Source: Ramlibacter cellulosilyticus
Lineage (GTDB): Bacteria > Pseudomonadota > Gammaproteobacteria > Burkholderiales > Burkholderiaceae_C
Assembly (NCBI RefSeq): GCF_014297465.1
Contig: NZ_JACORT010000002.1
Location: forward strand, 62,001-126,000
Direction: 5' to 3'
DNA: 64,000 nt
Shown here one piece after another: positions 53,094 through 61,314 of the stretch; the first letter of the stretch is position 1, and every line of letters starts with the position of its first letter. The notes below the pieces were generated by a model. The model ran no database searches. It was not told the origin of the DNA and worked only from the letters and a program-made list of their open reading frames with translations. Made by a program: the position numbers and the translations under genes.

Positions 53094-53429
53094 TCACCTC
53101 TTCGCCTTCTCCGCGTCCAGCGCCTGCTGCCGCTTCAGTTCCTCCTTCGCCATCACGTCCCGCAGCACCTTCGCCGGGCCGGCGCCCATCGAGCGCGTGT
53201 CGACCGCGGACCGTTCCTGCACGGCGAGCATCTGCTCGCGCTGCGCCAGCACCGGGTCGTCCATCAGGATCACCGCGCCCACGCTGGAGCGGTCGGCGGC
53301 GTGGACGGGCGCCGTGTCGGTCATCGTGACGGGTTCGGGCTGCTTGGGCGCCTGCGCCCAGGCGGCTCCGGCGACGAATGCGGTGGCCAGCACCCCGGCG
53401 GCCGCTCGCACGAAATCCTGGTACCTCAT
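53094..53429 (-). CDS. Exported protein of unknown function (111 aa)
   Basis: 111 aa with an AGGAGTTCC site before ATG 53429. A signal peptide (about residues 1-27: RAAAGVLATAFVAGAAWAQA) is followed by a polar helical region: residues 45-70 include DDPVLAQREQMLAVQERSAV and end in MGAGPAKVLRDVM. The (L/M)GAGP motif also occurs in other exported proteins here. A Lys-rich tail follows. No domain is recognised. It is divergent from the Spy-like gene by 238 bases. Confidence 0.7.
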   Translation of the reverse strand: MRYQDFVRAAAGVLATAFVAGAAWAQAPKQPEPVTMTDTAPVHAADRSSVGAVILMDDPVLAQREQMLAVQERSAVDTRSMGAGPAKVLRDVMAKEELKRQQALDAEKAKR

Positions 53430-53667
53430 CGTGGAACTCCTGAAGACAACTGTGTTGGAGCCCACTGTGGCCCTGCCCGTCCGTGCGGGCTGTCGCCCCC
53501 GGTGGGTGCTTGCCGTAGGACGGACACGACCCAGCGTGTAGCTTGCCGGTAAAGGCCCGGTCTTTACACTCCCGCAACGCTGGCGCGATGGATGAGACAC
53601 AGCCGCCGCCGAGACTTCCTTCCAACGGGCCCGCACCCAGGCCCCGAACCTTGAAAGGATCCTCCCA

Positions 53668-54162
53668 ATGAAACCGAACCGTCGCCACCTGATCGCCGCC
53701 ACCCTCGTCGCCGCCATCGGCTTCGGCGCCGCCGTCCAGGCCCAGACGCCGCCCGCCGGCGCCCCTGGCGCGGGCCGGCCCGACGCGGCCCGCATGGAGC
53801 AGTTCCGCGCCCGCATGCAGGAGCGCATGGCGCAGCGCCTCGGCGAGCTGAAGCAGAAGCTGGCCATCACGCCGGCGCAGGAAGGCGCCTGGAGCACGTG
53901 GACCGCCAACCTGCAGCCCACCCCGCACCAGCGTCCCGATCGCGCCGAGATCGCCCGCCTGACCACGCCGGAGCGCATCGACCGCATGCGTGCCCTGCGC
54001 GCCGAGCGCAACGCCGCCATGGACAAGCGCATGGACGCGACCAAGACCTTCTACGCCCAGCTCAACGCCGAGCAGAAGAAGACCTTCGATGCCGAGAGCC
54101 TGCGCTTCCTCGGCGGCAAGGGCGGCCGTGGCCACGGCCACCACGGCGGCCCCCGCGGCTGA
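53668..54162 (+). CDS. Spy/CpxP-like periplasmic protein
   Basis: 164 aa. A signal peptide (LIAATLVAAIGFGAAVQAQT, about residues 9-28) leads into a long helical, Met/Arg/Gln-rich body. Motifs ITPAQEGAWSTW and LNAEQKKTFD resemble the LTxxQ motifs of Spy and CpxP chaperones. The C-terminus is Gly/His-rich (GRGHGHHGGPRG), a possible metal-binding tail. It probably buffers envelope stress; nearness to the copper locus hints at metal stress. A bidirectional terminator follows. Confidence 0.82.
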   Translation: MKPNRRHLIAATLVAAIGFGAAVQAQTPPAGAPGAGRPDAARMEQFRARMQERMAQRLGELKQKLAITPAQEGAWSTWTANLQPTPHQRPDRAEIARLTTPERIDRMRALRAERNAAMDKRMDATKTFYAQLNAEQKKTFDAESLRFLGGKGGRGHGHHGGPRG

Positions 54163-54179
54163 TCGCACCCGCGACAACG

Positions 54180-54207
54180 AAAAAGCCAGGCAGTGCCTGG
54201 CTTTTTT
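54180..54207. terminator. Bidirectional Rho-independent terminator
   Basis: AAAAAGCCAGGCAGTGCCTG forms an 8-bp stem with GCTTTTTT and is flanked by A-runs and T-runs on both sides. It can end transcription from the Spy-like gene on the plus strand and the 165-aa secreted protein gene on the minus strand. Confidence 0.92.
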
Positions 54208-54224
54208 CATGGGCGCCGCGGCGC

Positions 54225-54722
54225 TCAGTACGAGAACACGTAGTACGGTCCGTCGACGCTCACCACGTGGTAGGGGATGTCGTAGCGGCCGACAACCACG
54301 TGGTTGTCGGTGGCCACGTTCGGCGCGCCGCCCGTCATGGTGCTGGCCTCGCCCGCGCGCGCCGGCACGTTGAAGGTGGCGGCGGCCTGGTGGCGGGTGA
54401 CGGAGTCACCCTTGTGCGTCAGGTGGTAGTTGCGATGCATCTGGTCCATCGCCGTGTGGCGGTCGAAGTTGATGTTCGGCTGCACGTACACGTACTCGTA
54501 GGCCGGCGTCACGGTCGTCGTGGTCGTCACGGTCGACGTCGCGGGGCCGGCGCCCAGCACGGTGGTGTCGAGGCTGGTGCTGGAGTCCAGCGCCAGGGTG
54601 TCGGCACCGTTGGGGCCCAGTTCGACCATCGTGCCGTCGGGATAGAAGATCGCGTCGGCGTGGGCGAAGCTGGCGGCGGCCATCACGCCGGCCGCGATCA
54701 GGGAGAGGGACATCTTCTTCAT
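54225..54722 (-). CDS. Exported protein of the GEASTMT family, long form (165 aa)
   Basis: A signal peptide (SLSLIAAGVMAAASFAHADA) is followed by a Thr/Ser/Val-rich region with TTVLGAGPATSTVTTTTTV and a Tyr/Val stretch (EYVYVQPN). Near the end is AAATFNVPARAGEASTMTGG followed by APNVATDN, nearly identical to the 132-aa protein at 55266-55664. The last residues are aromatic (YYVFSY). No enzyme motif is visible; the pattern fits a small envelope or surface protein. A GGAG site precedes ATG 54722. It has its own terminator. Confidence 0.8.
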   Translation of the reverse strand: MKKMSLSLIAAGVMAAASFAHADAIFYPDGTMVELGPNGADTLALDSSTSLDTTVLGAGPATSTVTTTTTVTPAYEYVYVQPNINFDRHTAMDQMHRNYHLTHKGDSVTRHQAAATFNVPARAGEASTMTGGAPNVATDNHVVVGRYDIPYHVVSVDGPYYVFSY

Positions 54723-54862
54723 GGAATTCTCCGTACTGGATGTTGTGGGTGGGTGCCCAGCCTGCGCCGGGCTCGTGCCAACCAGTTTGGCGCCGCCGCA
54801 TCCCGGCTGTATCGGACACGCCAGCGGCTGCGCGTAGGAGCCGCCGGGCGAGCACGGAAACG

Positions 54863-54890
54863 AAAAAAGCCAGGCGGTGCCTGGCTTTGC
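54863..54890 (-). terminator. Rho-independent terminator after the exported-protein operon
   Basis: On the minus strand AAAGCCAGGCACCGCCTGGC is followed by TTTTTT. It shares its stem with the terminator at 54180-54207 and lies 19 bases after the 113-aa protein stop. Confidence 0.85.
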
Positions 54891-54908
54891 AGCGGATGGG
54901 ATGGAGGC

Positions 54909-55250
54909 TCAGCGGCCTTCGAACACCAGTCCGGGCGGCGTGTACATGGACGGGTCCATGCGCAGCAGCGGGCCGGCCCCGAGGATGGTCGTGTCCGAGC
55001 TCACCGGCGCGGCGGCCAGCACGCTGTCCTGGTGGATCACGGCCACCGGCGTGGAATCGACGCTCAGCGCCGCGACGGAGCCCGGGATCACGGAACCCGA
55101 CATCACGGGCGTGTCGATCCAGAAGGTGCGCTGCCCTTCGGCCGCCACCGTGGTGACCACGTTGTGGCCCTCCAGCATGACGGACTGGGCCTGCGCGAGG
55201 CCCGCGGCAGCGGCGAGCACGCCGGCCGCGACGAGGGAGATCTTCTTCAT
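54909..55250 (-). CDS. Exported protein, LGAGP-motif, unknown function (113 aa)
   Basis: A signal peptide (MKKISLVAAGVLAAAAGLAQ) leads to a short mature chain rich in Val, Ser, Thr and Asp. The C-terminal quarter reads SSDTTILGAGPLLRMDPSMY, sharing the LGAGP motif with neighbours. It lacks the GEASTMT block. Ribosome site CCAGGAGTG before ATG 55250. Starts 15 bases after the 132-aa gene on the same strand, so it is in the same operon, ended by the terminator at 54863-54890. Function unknown. Confidence 0.75.
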   Translation of the reverse strand: MKKISLVAAGVLAAAAGLAQAQSVMLEGHNVVTTVAAEGQRTFWIDTPVMSGSVIPGSVAALSVDSTPVAVIHQDSVLAAAPVSSDTTILGAGPLLRMDPSMYTPPGLVFEGR

Positions 55251-55265
55251 GGCATCACTCCTGGA

Positions 55266-55664
55266 TCAATAGGAAGGCACGCTCCAGACCGGAACGTAGG
55301 TGTTGTCCGCGATCCGCTGGTTGTCCGTGGACACGTTCGGCACGCCGCCCGTCATGGTGCTGGCTTCACCCGCGCGCGCCGGCACGTTGAAGGTGGCGGC
55401 CGCCTCGTGGCGCTGCTGGTAGCTGCCGCTCCAGCCCGGTTGCACGTGCACGTAGTGCTCCATCGGCACCATCACGGTGGAAGGCGCGGCGCCCATCACG
55501 GTGGTGTCGCCATACGGCGAGTTCGTGGTCAGCTGGTTCGGCTGGCCCATGGTCATGGTGCTGGCTTCGCCCGACTGCTGCGGGGTGTCGAAGGTTTCGG
55601 CCTGGGCGATGCCGCCCACGGCCACCAAGCCGGCAACGATCAGGGAAAGGGTGGACTTCTTCAT
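55266..55664 (-). CDS. Exported protein of the GEASTMT family, duplicated motif (132 aa)
   Basis: After a signal peptide (STLSLIVAGLVAVGGIAQAE) the mature protein shows QSGEASTMTMGQPNQLTTNS near residue 30 and, near the C-terminus, AAATFNVPARAGEASTMTGG then VPNVSTDN, so the block is present twice. Between lie TTVMGAAPSTVMV and EHYVHVQPGW, mirrored in the 165-aa protein. It is a paralogue pair with 54225-54722, probably by local duplication. Membrane-anchoring or surface repeat use is possible; no known family is recognised. Confidence 0.8.
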   Translation of the reverse strand: MKKSTLSLIVAGLVAVGGIAQAETFDTPQQSGEASTMTMGQPNQLTTNSPYGDTTVMGAAPSTVMVPMEHYVHVQPGWSGSYQQRHEAAATFNVPARAGEASTMTGGVPNVSTDNQRIADNTYVPVWSVPSY

Positions 55665-55801
55665 CAGTGAGGCTCCGTACGGTTCGGTTATAGGAATCCC
55701 CGGCTCGCCCGGGTGCTATGGAACCAGTTTGGAGCGCTCACTCGCCACGCGTATCGGCCGATGCTCCGGCGCGTCGTAGGACGGCCGAGCACGGCGCCGT
55801 C

Positions 55802-56365
55802 TCAGAATTCGCGCGTGTAGCGAACCTGCACGAAGTTCAGGCCGGGATTCGGATCGCGCAGCCCCGCATTCGAGAAATGCACGAGCCGCAGGTCGACCTC
55901 GTGCTTGCCCTGCGCGCCGCCGAACGTGTAGCCCACGCCCAGCACGTCGTAGAAGTTCCACTCGGTGCTGAACTGCTTGTCGGGCGTCTCGAACTTGTGG
56001 CTCATCCAGCTCAGGCCGATGCCGAACTCCAGGAACCAGGGCGACGCACCGCGATCGAGGCGCATGCGCAGCGACGGCAGCACCACCACCTGCGTGTACA
56101 GCCGGTAGCCACTGTGATCGGGGCGCTCCGCGCGCCACTCGTTGAGCATCACCTCGGTGTGGGCGGTCAGTTCCGACTTGCGGCGCATCCGCTGGAAGTC
56201 CCAGTCCCAGCGCAGGCCGCCGCCCGCCATCACCGAATTGTGTTCGCCGATGCCCGCCTTCACGGTGAACGCGTCCGGCTGCCAGTCGACGGCGTGGGCC
56301 AGCGAGGAGGACAGCGCCAGCAGGCCGGTGGCGCAGGCGCGCGCGAGGGTCGTTGTTGTTGTCAT
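55802..56365 (-). CDS. pagL: Lipid A deacylase PagL-family outer-membrane protein
   Basis: 187 aa, normal length. A signal peptide (about 1-25) is followed by beta-barrel strands. [14 protein letters not shown] near the C-terminus contains the PagL active-site His-Ser pair and Asn-Pro-Gly, and the final residues VRYTREF fit an outer-membrane beta-signal. PagL removes the 3-position acyl chain of lipid A from the outer leaflet, lowering TLR4 signalling in pathogens and tuning the membrane in environmental bacteria. It lies alone at the end of the exported-protein cluster. Confidence 0.88.
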   Translation of the reverse strand: MTTTTTLARACATGLLALSSSLAHAVDWQPDAFTVKAGIGEHNSVMAGGGLRWDWDFQRMRRKSELTAHTEVMLNEWRAERPDHSGYRLYTQVVVLPSLRMRLDRGASPWFLEFGIGLSWMSHKFETPDKQFSTEWNFYDVLGVGYTFGGAQGKHEVDLRLVHFSNAGLRDPNPGLNFVQVRYTREF

Positions 56366-56660
56366 GGGGCCGGAGTGTGTCGCGGCGTGCGCACACGGTG
56401 GCCTGCCTCAGCCGTGCCGTGGCCGCGGCCGCGAAAAAATGGATGCGCCCGCACGGGGGCGTGCGGCGCTTTCCGGCAGGCGCGTGCGTCGCCTTCCTAC
56501 ACGCGCGGCGGCCGCGCGGCTTCGCCACGGCCGAATCGACGGCGGGCCACAGCCCGCACCGCCTGAAGCCAGCACGATCTTGGCCTTGCGTCCTACTTGG
56601 CCGCTAGAGCTGGGCATTTACAAAAAGAGCCCCACCGCACAACGACGACGACGCAAGCCC

Positions 56661-57458
56661 ATGAGCGACCTGAGCCAGCCCTTGCACCGCACCACCGAGA
56701 ACCAGGTGGCGGCACCGCAACTCACGGTGATGACGGTGAACATCCACAAGGGCTTCACCACCTTCAACCGCCGCTTCATCCTCCCCGAGCTGCGCGATGC
56801 GGTGCGCAAGGTCGGGGCGGACCTGGTCTTCATGCAGGAAGTGCTGGGCATGCACGACGCGCACGGCAAGAAATACGAGGACTGGCCGGAAGGCGGCCAG
56901 TACGAGTTCCTGGCCGACAGCATCTGGCCGCAGTTCGCGTACGGCCGCAACATGGTCTATCCCAAGGGCCACCACGGCAACGCGGTGATGTCCAAGTTCC
57001 CGATCGTCCACTACCAGAACCACGACGTGTCGATCGCGGGCCCCGAGAAGCGCGGCCTGCTGCACTGCGTGCTGCAGGTGCCCAACTTCCCGCACCAGGT
57101 GCATGCGATCTGCGTCCACCTGGGCCTGGCCGAAGCGCACCGCCAGCAGCAGCTGGACCTCCTGTGCCAGATCACCCGCACCGAAGTGCCGCAGGACGCG
57201 CCGCTGATCGTCGCGGGCGACTTCAACGACTGGCGCCGCCGTGCCAACGACATCCTCCTGCGCGAGGCCGGCCTGCGCGAGATCTTCGTGGCGGCGTACG
57301 GCGAGCCGGCGAAGACCTTCCCCGCGATCTTCCCGGTGCTGTCCCTCGACCGCATCTACGTGCGCAACTGCTCGGTGCACCTGCCCGTGGTGCTGCCGCG
57401 CCGCCCCTGGTCGCACCTCTCGGACCACGCGCCGCTGGTGGCCGAGATCCACCTCTGA
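56661..57458 (+). CDS. ybhP: Endonuclease/exonuclease/phosphatase family protein (YbhP-like)
   Basis: 265 aa. Metal-binding and catalytic residues are seen in [11 protein letters not shown] (Asn), FMQEVLGMH (Glu near residue 55), [10 protein letters not shown] (Asp/Asn near residue 178) and [11 protein letters not shown] (Asp-His). It is a Mg-dependent phosphodiesterase-type enzyme. It begins a run with clsB and a YbhN homologue, as in Escherichia coli ybhPON, suggesting a shared role in phospholipid or envelope metabolism. Upstream is a 295-base gap in which I see no clear element other than GC-rich inverted pieces. Confidence 0.9.
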   Translation: MSDLSQPLHRTTENQVAAPQLTVMTVNIHKGFTTFNRRFILPELRDAVRKVGADLVFMQEVLGMHDAHGKKYEDWPEGGQYEFLADSIWPQFAYGRNMVYPKGHHGNAVMSKFPIVHYQNHDVSIAGPEKRGLLHCVLQVPNFPHQVHAICVHLGLAEAHRQQQLDLLCQITRTEVPQDAPLIVAGDFNDWRRRANDILLREAGLREIFVAAYGEPAKTFPAIFPVLSLDRIYVRNCSVHLPVVLPRRPWSHLSDHAPLVAEIHL

Positions 57459-57465
57459 GGAACGC

Positions 57466-58719
57466 ATGGAACAGAGACGCTGGATCCCCGGCAACGACTT
57501 CACCCTGCTCGAGAACGGCGAGGAATTCTTCCCGCGCGTGTTCGCCTGCATCGCGAACGCCAGGCGCGAGGTGATCGTCGAGACCTTCATCCTCTTCGAG
57601 GACAAGGTGGGCCTGCAGCTGCACGAGGCGCTGATCGCCGCGGCGCGTCGCGGCGCCCAGGTGGACATCACCATCGACGACTGGGGTTCGCCGGACCTTT
57701 CCGAGCGCTTCCTCTCCTCGCTGCGCGAAGCCGGCGTGCGCGTGCACTCCTTCAACCCGGGCCCGCGCCCCTTCGGGCTGCGGCCGCACCTGCTGCGCCG
57801 CATGCACCGCAAGATCGTGGTGGTGGACCGGCAGGTCGCCTTCGTGGGCGGCATCAACTACTCGGCGGACCACCTCAAGGACTTCGGACCCGAAGCCAAG
57901 CAGGACTACGCCGTGGAGATCCACGGCCCGCTGGTGGCGGAGATCCATCGCTTCACCCACGCGGCGCTCGCGGAAGGCCTGCGCTACGCCGGGCACCGCC
58001 GCCAGTGGTGGCGCTGGCGCAAGCAGTTCCGCGCCGCCCCCGACGAATTGCCGCCCGCCGGCAGCGCCGAGGCCATGTTCGTCGTGCGCGACAACCGCCG
58101 GCACATGGACGACATCGAGCGGCACTACCGCATCGCCATCCGCTCGGCGCGCAAGCGCATCGTCATCGCCAACGCCTACTTCTTCCCCGGCTACCGGGTG
58201 ATCAAGGAGCTGAAGCGCGCGGCGAAGCGCGGCGTGGACGTGCGGCTGATCCTGCAGGGCGAACCCGACATGCCGTTCGTGAAGACCGCGGCCAGCATGC
58301 TGTACCACTACCTGCTGCGGGCCGGCGTGAAGATCTACGAATACTGCGAGCGGCCCCTGCACGGCAAGGTGGCCGTGATGGATGACGAGTGGTGCACCGT
58401 CGGCTCCAGCAACCTCGACCCGATGAGCCTGTCGTTCAACCTCGAGGCGAACGTCATCATCCGCGACCGCGCGTTCAACGCGACGCTGTCCGCCAACCTC
58501 GAGAAGCTGATGTGCCACGCGTGCAGCGAGGTGACCGAGAAGACGCTGGGCGAGCTGCAGGGCTGGGATCGCGTCCGCAGCATCCTCGCGTACCACTTCA
58601 CGCGCTACTACCCGCGCTGGGCCCAGTGGCTGCCGCGGCACGTGCCGCGCCTGCTGCCCGCGGCCGCCATGGCGGGCAAGCCCATGCCCTTGTTCTCGCC
58701 GGCGCGGGAGAAGGCCTGA
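57466..58719 (+). CDS. clsB: Cardiolipin synthase B
   Basis: 417 aa. Two HKD motifs, HRKIVVVD (residues 114-121) and HGKVAVMD (near residue 299), give the phospholipase D-type active site. The start 7 bases after ybhP, and the TGATG overlap with the next gene, mark an operon. It condenses phosphatidylglycerol, or in ClsB-like enzymes also transfers to other headgroups, to make cardiolipin at the inner membrane. The gene is intact. Confidence 0.94.
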   Translation: MEQRRWIPGNDFTLLENGEEFFPRVFACIANARREVIVETFILFEDKVGLQLHEALIAAARRGAQVDITIDDWGSPDLSERFLSSLREAGVRVHSFNPGPRPFGLRPHLLRRMHRKIVVVDRQVAFVGGINYSADHLKDFGPEAKQDYAVEIHGPLVAEIHRFTHAALAEGLRYAGHRRQWWRWRKQFRAAPDELPPAGSAEAMFVVRDNRRHMDDIERHYRIAIRSARKRIVIANAYFFPGYRVIKELKRAAKRGVDVRLILQGEPDMPFVKTAASMLYHYLLRAGVKIYEYCERPLHGKVAVMDDEWCTVGSSNLDPMSLSFNLEANVIIRDRAFNATLSANLEKLMCHACSEVTEKTLGELQGWDRVRSILAYHFTRYYPRWAQWLPRHVPRLLPAAAMAGKPMPLFSPAREKA

Positions 58720-59654
58720 TGCGCAACCACCCCTGGTGGCCGTGGATCAAGCGCATCGTCGGCGCGGTCTTCCTCCTCGCCGTGGCTTTCCTGCTGGTGC
58801 GCTATGCACGCACGGTGGACTGGGGCCGCGTCAAGGAAAGCATGCTGGAGCTGCCGCGGCCCGTGCTGATGAAGGCGCTGTTCCTGGCGGTGGTCAGCCA
58901 CCTGGTCTACAGCCTGCTCGACGTGGTCGGGCGGCACTACACGGGCCACCACCTGCCGGACCGCAAGGTGATGCAGATCAGCTTCACCAGCTACGCCTTC
59001 AACCTGAACCTGGGTTCGCTCGTGGGCGGCATCGGCTTCCGCTACCGCCTCTACGGCAAGATGGGCGTGCGCTACGGCGACATCACGCGCATCGTGACGC
59101 TGTCCATGATCACCAACTGGCTGGGCTACATCCTGCTGGCCGGCCTCGTGTTCACCCTCGCGCCGCTGGAGCTGCCGCCCAAGTGGGGCATCGACCACGA
59201 GGAGCTGCGCCTGCTGGGCGTCGGCCTGCTGGCGTTCAGCGTCGTCTACCTGGGGCTCTGCGCCTTCAGCAAGCAGCGCAGCTGGACGGTGCGCGGCCAC
59301 GAGATCGACCTGCCCACGCTGCGCATGGCGTTCGCGCAGCTCGCGATCTCCTGCACCCACTGGATGACGATGGCCGCGGTGCCCTGGGCGCTGCTGCAGG
59401 GCCAGGTGGACTATCCGCAGGCGCTTGCCGTGCTGCTCGTGGCCGCGATCGCCGGCGTGATGCTCCACATCCCGGCGGGCCTCGGCGTCACGGAAGCGGT
59501 CTTCATCGCGCTGCTGTCGCACAAGATCCCCGAGCACCAGCTGCTGGGCGCGCTGCTCGCCTACCGCGCCATCTTCTACCTCACGCCGCTGCTGGCCGGT
59601 GCGTTGCTCTACCTGAAGCTGGAGATGCGCACGCGCAAGCCGGTGCCCGCCTGA
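58719..59654 (+). CDS. ybhN: YbhN/UPF0104-family integral membrane protein
   Basis: 311 aa with about seven to eight membrane segments. SLVGGIGFRYRLYGKMGVRY (near residue 101) is characteristic of the UPF0104 family, related to the flippase part of MprF lysyl-PG synthetase. It overlaps clsB by TGATG. In E. coli the ybhPON order is the same. It may move cardiolipin or a precursor across the membrane (inference). It is followed 34 bases later by an unknown protein on the same strand. Confidence 0.9.
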   Translation: MRNHPWWPWIKRIVGAVFLLAVAFLLVRYARTVDWGRVKESMLELPRPVLMKALFLAVVSHLVYSLLDVVGRHYTGHHLPDRKVMQISFTSYAFNLNLGSLVGGIGFRYRLYGKMGVRYGDITRIVTLSMITNWLGYILLAGLVFTLAPLELPPKWGIDHEELRLLGVGLLAFSVVYLGLCAFSKQRSWTVRGHEIDLPTLRMAFAQLAISCTHWMTMAAVPWALLQGQVDYPQALAVLLVAAIAGVMLHIPAGLGVTEAVFIALLSHKIPEHQLLGALLAYRAIFYLTPLLAGALLYLKLEMRTRKPVPA

Positions 59655-59688
59655 ATCAATTACATACGTTGACCGCACGGAAGAGACT

Positions 59689-60030
59689 TTGGTATCGAAA
59701 ATGCCGTCCATGGAGACTCGCAACGAACAGCCAGCGCAGCCGCTGGCCGACTGGTTCCACCCGCTGGCCGGCTGGGAGGCCGCATCGCGCTGGAACCGCG
59801 CCACCTTCGACTGGATGGCGAAGGGCTGGCAGCAATGGGTGGCGCTCGTGACCACCGTGCCGCCCCATTTCATGGTGCCGCCCACGCTGCCGGCCGACGA
59901 CGCGCCGCGGCAAGCCTCGCGCCCGCGCGTCCGCGGCGAGGACATGGCACCCGTGGCGAGCGACGAGCCCCAACGCATCGTGACGCGCAGGAAGGCGACG
60001 GCGAAGAGCCGGAAGCGGAGTCGAGGATGA
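59689..60030 (+). CDS. Hypothetical protein (113 aa)
   Basis: A TTG at 59689 has GGAAGAG at good distance; ATG 59701 is an alternative. The product is Trp-rich in the first half: WFHPLAGWEAASRW then WMAKGWQQWVALVTTVPPHF and a Pro-rich turn (MVPPTLP). The C-terminal half is basic (RRKATAKSRKRSRG) and could bind nucleic acid. I do not recognise the family. It overlaps the DUF4130 gene by 4 bases at TGATG, so it shares the operon leading to UdgX. Confidence 0.65.
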   Translation: MVSKMPSMETRNEQPAQPLADWFHPLAGWEAASRWNRATFDWMAKGWQQWVALVTTVPPHFMVPPTLPADDAPRQASRPRVRGEDMAPVASDEPQRIVTRRKATAKSRKRSRG

Positions 60031-60710
60031 TGAGCAGTACCAGCATGGAAGCCAGGCTCGCGGGCCACACCGACCTGGCGGGCTTCCGTTCCGAAGCGCG
60101 CCAGTTGCTGGCGCACCAGGTCCCGCCCGACGAAGTGCAGTGGCAACTCGAGGAACCCGCGGACGCCTACGTCGCGCCGCAGTCGCCGCAATCCAGCCGC
60201 CCGCGCAACGTCGCGCGCGCGGCGACGGCCATCGTGCCGGCCTCCTTCACGCGCCTGTGCGAGTTCGTGGTGCTGCACCGCGACCCGGAGCGCTTCTCGC
60301 TGCTGTACCGGCTGCTCTGGCGCCTGGTGCACGAACCCGGGCTGCGCAACGATCCCGGCGACGCCGACATGCTGCAGGCGCAGCACATGGCGCATGCCGT
60401 GCGCCGCGACATCCACAAGATGAAGGCCAACCTGCGCATGCGCTCGCTCCGCGACGCGGACGGCGAAGACGTGCAGGTGGGTTGCTACGAGCCCGCGCAC
60501 CACGTCGTGGAAGCGGTGGCGCCCTGGCTCGCCAAGCGCCTGCCCGCGCCGCGCTGGGCGGTGTTCACGCCCGAGCGCAGCGTGCGCTGCGAAGGCGGCC
60601 GGCTGCTGTTCGGCCCCGGCGTGCCGGGCGCGGAGCTGCCGCGCCACGATGCCGGCGATGCGGACTGGCTGGCCTGCCACGAGCGCGTGTTCGCCGCGCA
60701 CCATGCCTGA
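60027..60710 (+). CDS. DUF4130 domain protein (UdgX-associated)
   Basis: 227 aa (ATG 60027 or 60030). ASFTRLCEFVVLHRDPERFS and LLYRLLWRLVHEPG (near residues 73-105) and the HAVRRDIHKMKANLRMR block are those of the DUF4130/TIGR03915 family, linked to DNA modification or repair proteins. The C-terminal RWAVFTPERSVRCEGGRL fits the same family. It overlaps UdgX by 8 bases. Many genomes have it joined to UdgX in one chain; here the two are separate. Confidence 0.85.
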   Translation: MMSSTSMEARLAGHTDLAGFRSEARQLLAHQVPPDEVQWQLEEPADAYVAPQSPQSSRPRNVARAATAIVPASFTRLCEFVVLHRDPERFSLLYRLLWRLVHEPGLRNDPGDADMLQAQHMAHAVRRDIHKMKANLRMRSLRDADGEDVQVGCYEPAHHVVEAVAPWLAKRLPAPRWAVFTPERSVRCEGGRLLFGPGVPGAELPRHDAGDADWLACHERVFAAHHA

Positions 60711-61314
60711 GCGGCCCGACCCGAAGATCACCACCCTCGATGCGCTCAAGGCGGCCACCATGGCCTGCCGCGAGTGCCCCATCGGCGAGATCGCCACGCA
60801 GTCCGTCATCGGCGAAGGCAAGCTGAAGCCCAAGCTGATGCTCGTGGGCGAACAGCCCGGCGACCAGGAGGACCTGCAAGGGCACCCTTTCGTGGGGCCG
60901 GCAGGCAAGCTGCTGTCGCGCGCCCTGGAAGCCGCCGGCATCCCGCGCGAGCAGACCTTCGTCTCCAACGCGGTCAAGCATTTCAAGTTCGAGCTGCGCG
61001 GCAAGCGCCGCATCCACAAGAGCCCCACGCAGCGAGAGATCGCGGCCTGCCATCACTGGCTGGAAGACGAGATCGCGCTGGTGCGGCCCGCGGCCCTGGT
61101 GGCCCTGGGCGCGAGCGCGGCGCGTTCCCTGCTCGGACGCGCCGTGCCGGTGACCGTCAACCGCGGGCAGTGGCTGCCGCGGGAGGACGGCCTGGAGGTC
61201 CTGGTGACCTTACATCCGTCCGCGCTGCTGCGGGTCGATCCCGAGTCGCGCGAACCGGCGTTCGAGGCCTTCGTCGAAGACCTGCGGCAGGCACAGCGGC
61301 TGTTCCGCCGCTGA
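60703..61314 (+). CDS. udgX: UdgX-type uracil-DNA binding/repair protein
   Basis: 203 aa. The family-4-like motif GEQPGDQED (near residue 48) with the GHPFVGPAGKLL loop, and the insert GKRRIHKSPT with His105, mark UdgX, which crosslinks covalently to uracil-DNA through the KRRIH His (family knowledge). LVTLHPSALLRVD is the C-terminal motif. It overlaps the DUF4130 gene. A radical-SAM partner usually seen with this pair is not present in the window. Confidence 0.9.
   Translation: MPERPDPKITTLDALKAATMACRECPIGEIATQSVIGEGKLKPKLMLVGEQPGDQEDLQGHPFVGPAGKLLSRALEAAGIPREQTFVSNAVKHFKFELRGKRRIHKSPTQREIAACHHWLEDEIALVRPAALVALGASAARSLLGRAVPVTVNRGQWLPREDGLEVLVTLHPSALLRVDPESREPAFEAFVEDLRQAQRLFRR

Noticed and set aside
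56366..56660. Possible small gene or RNA in the 295-base gap before ybhP
   Set aside because: Only GC-rich inverted pieces and no convincing start, stem-loop with T-run, or known RNA feature were seen.
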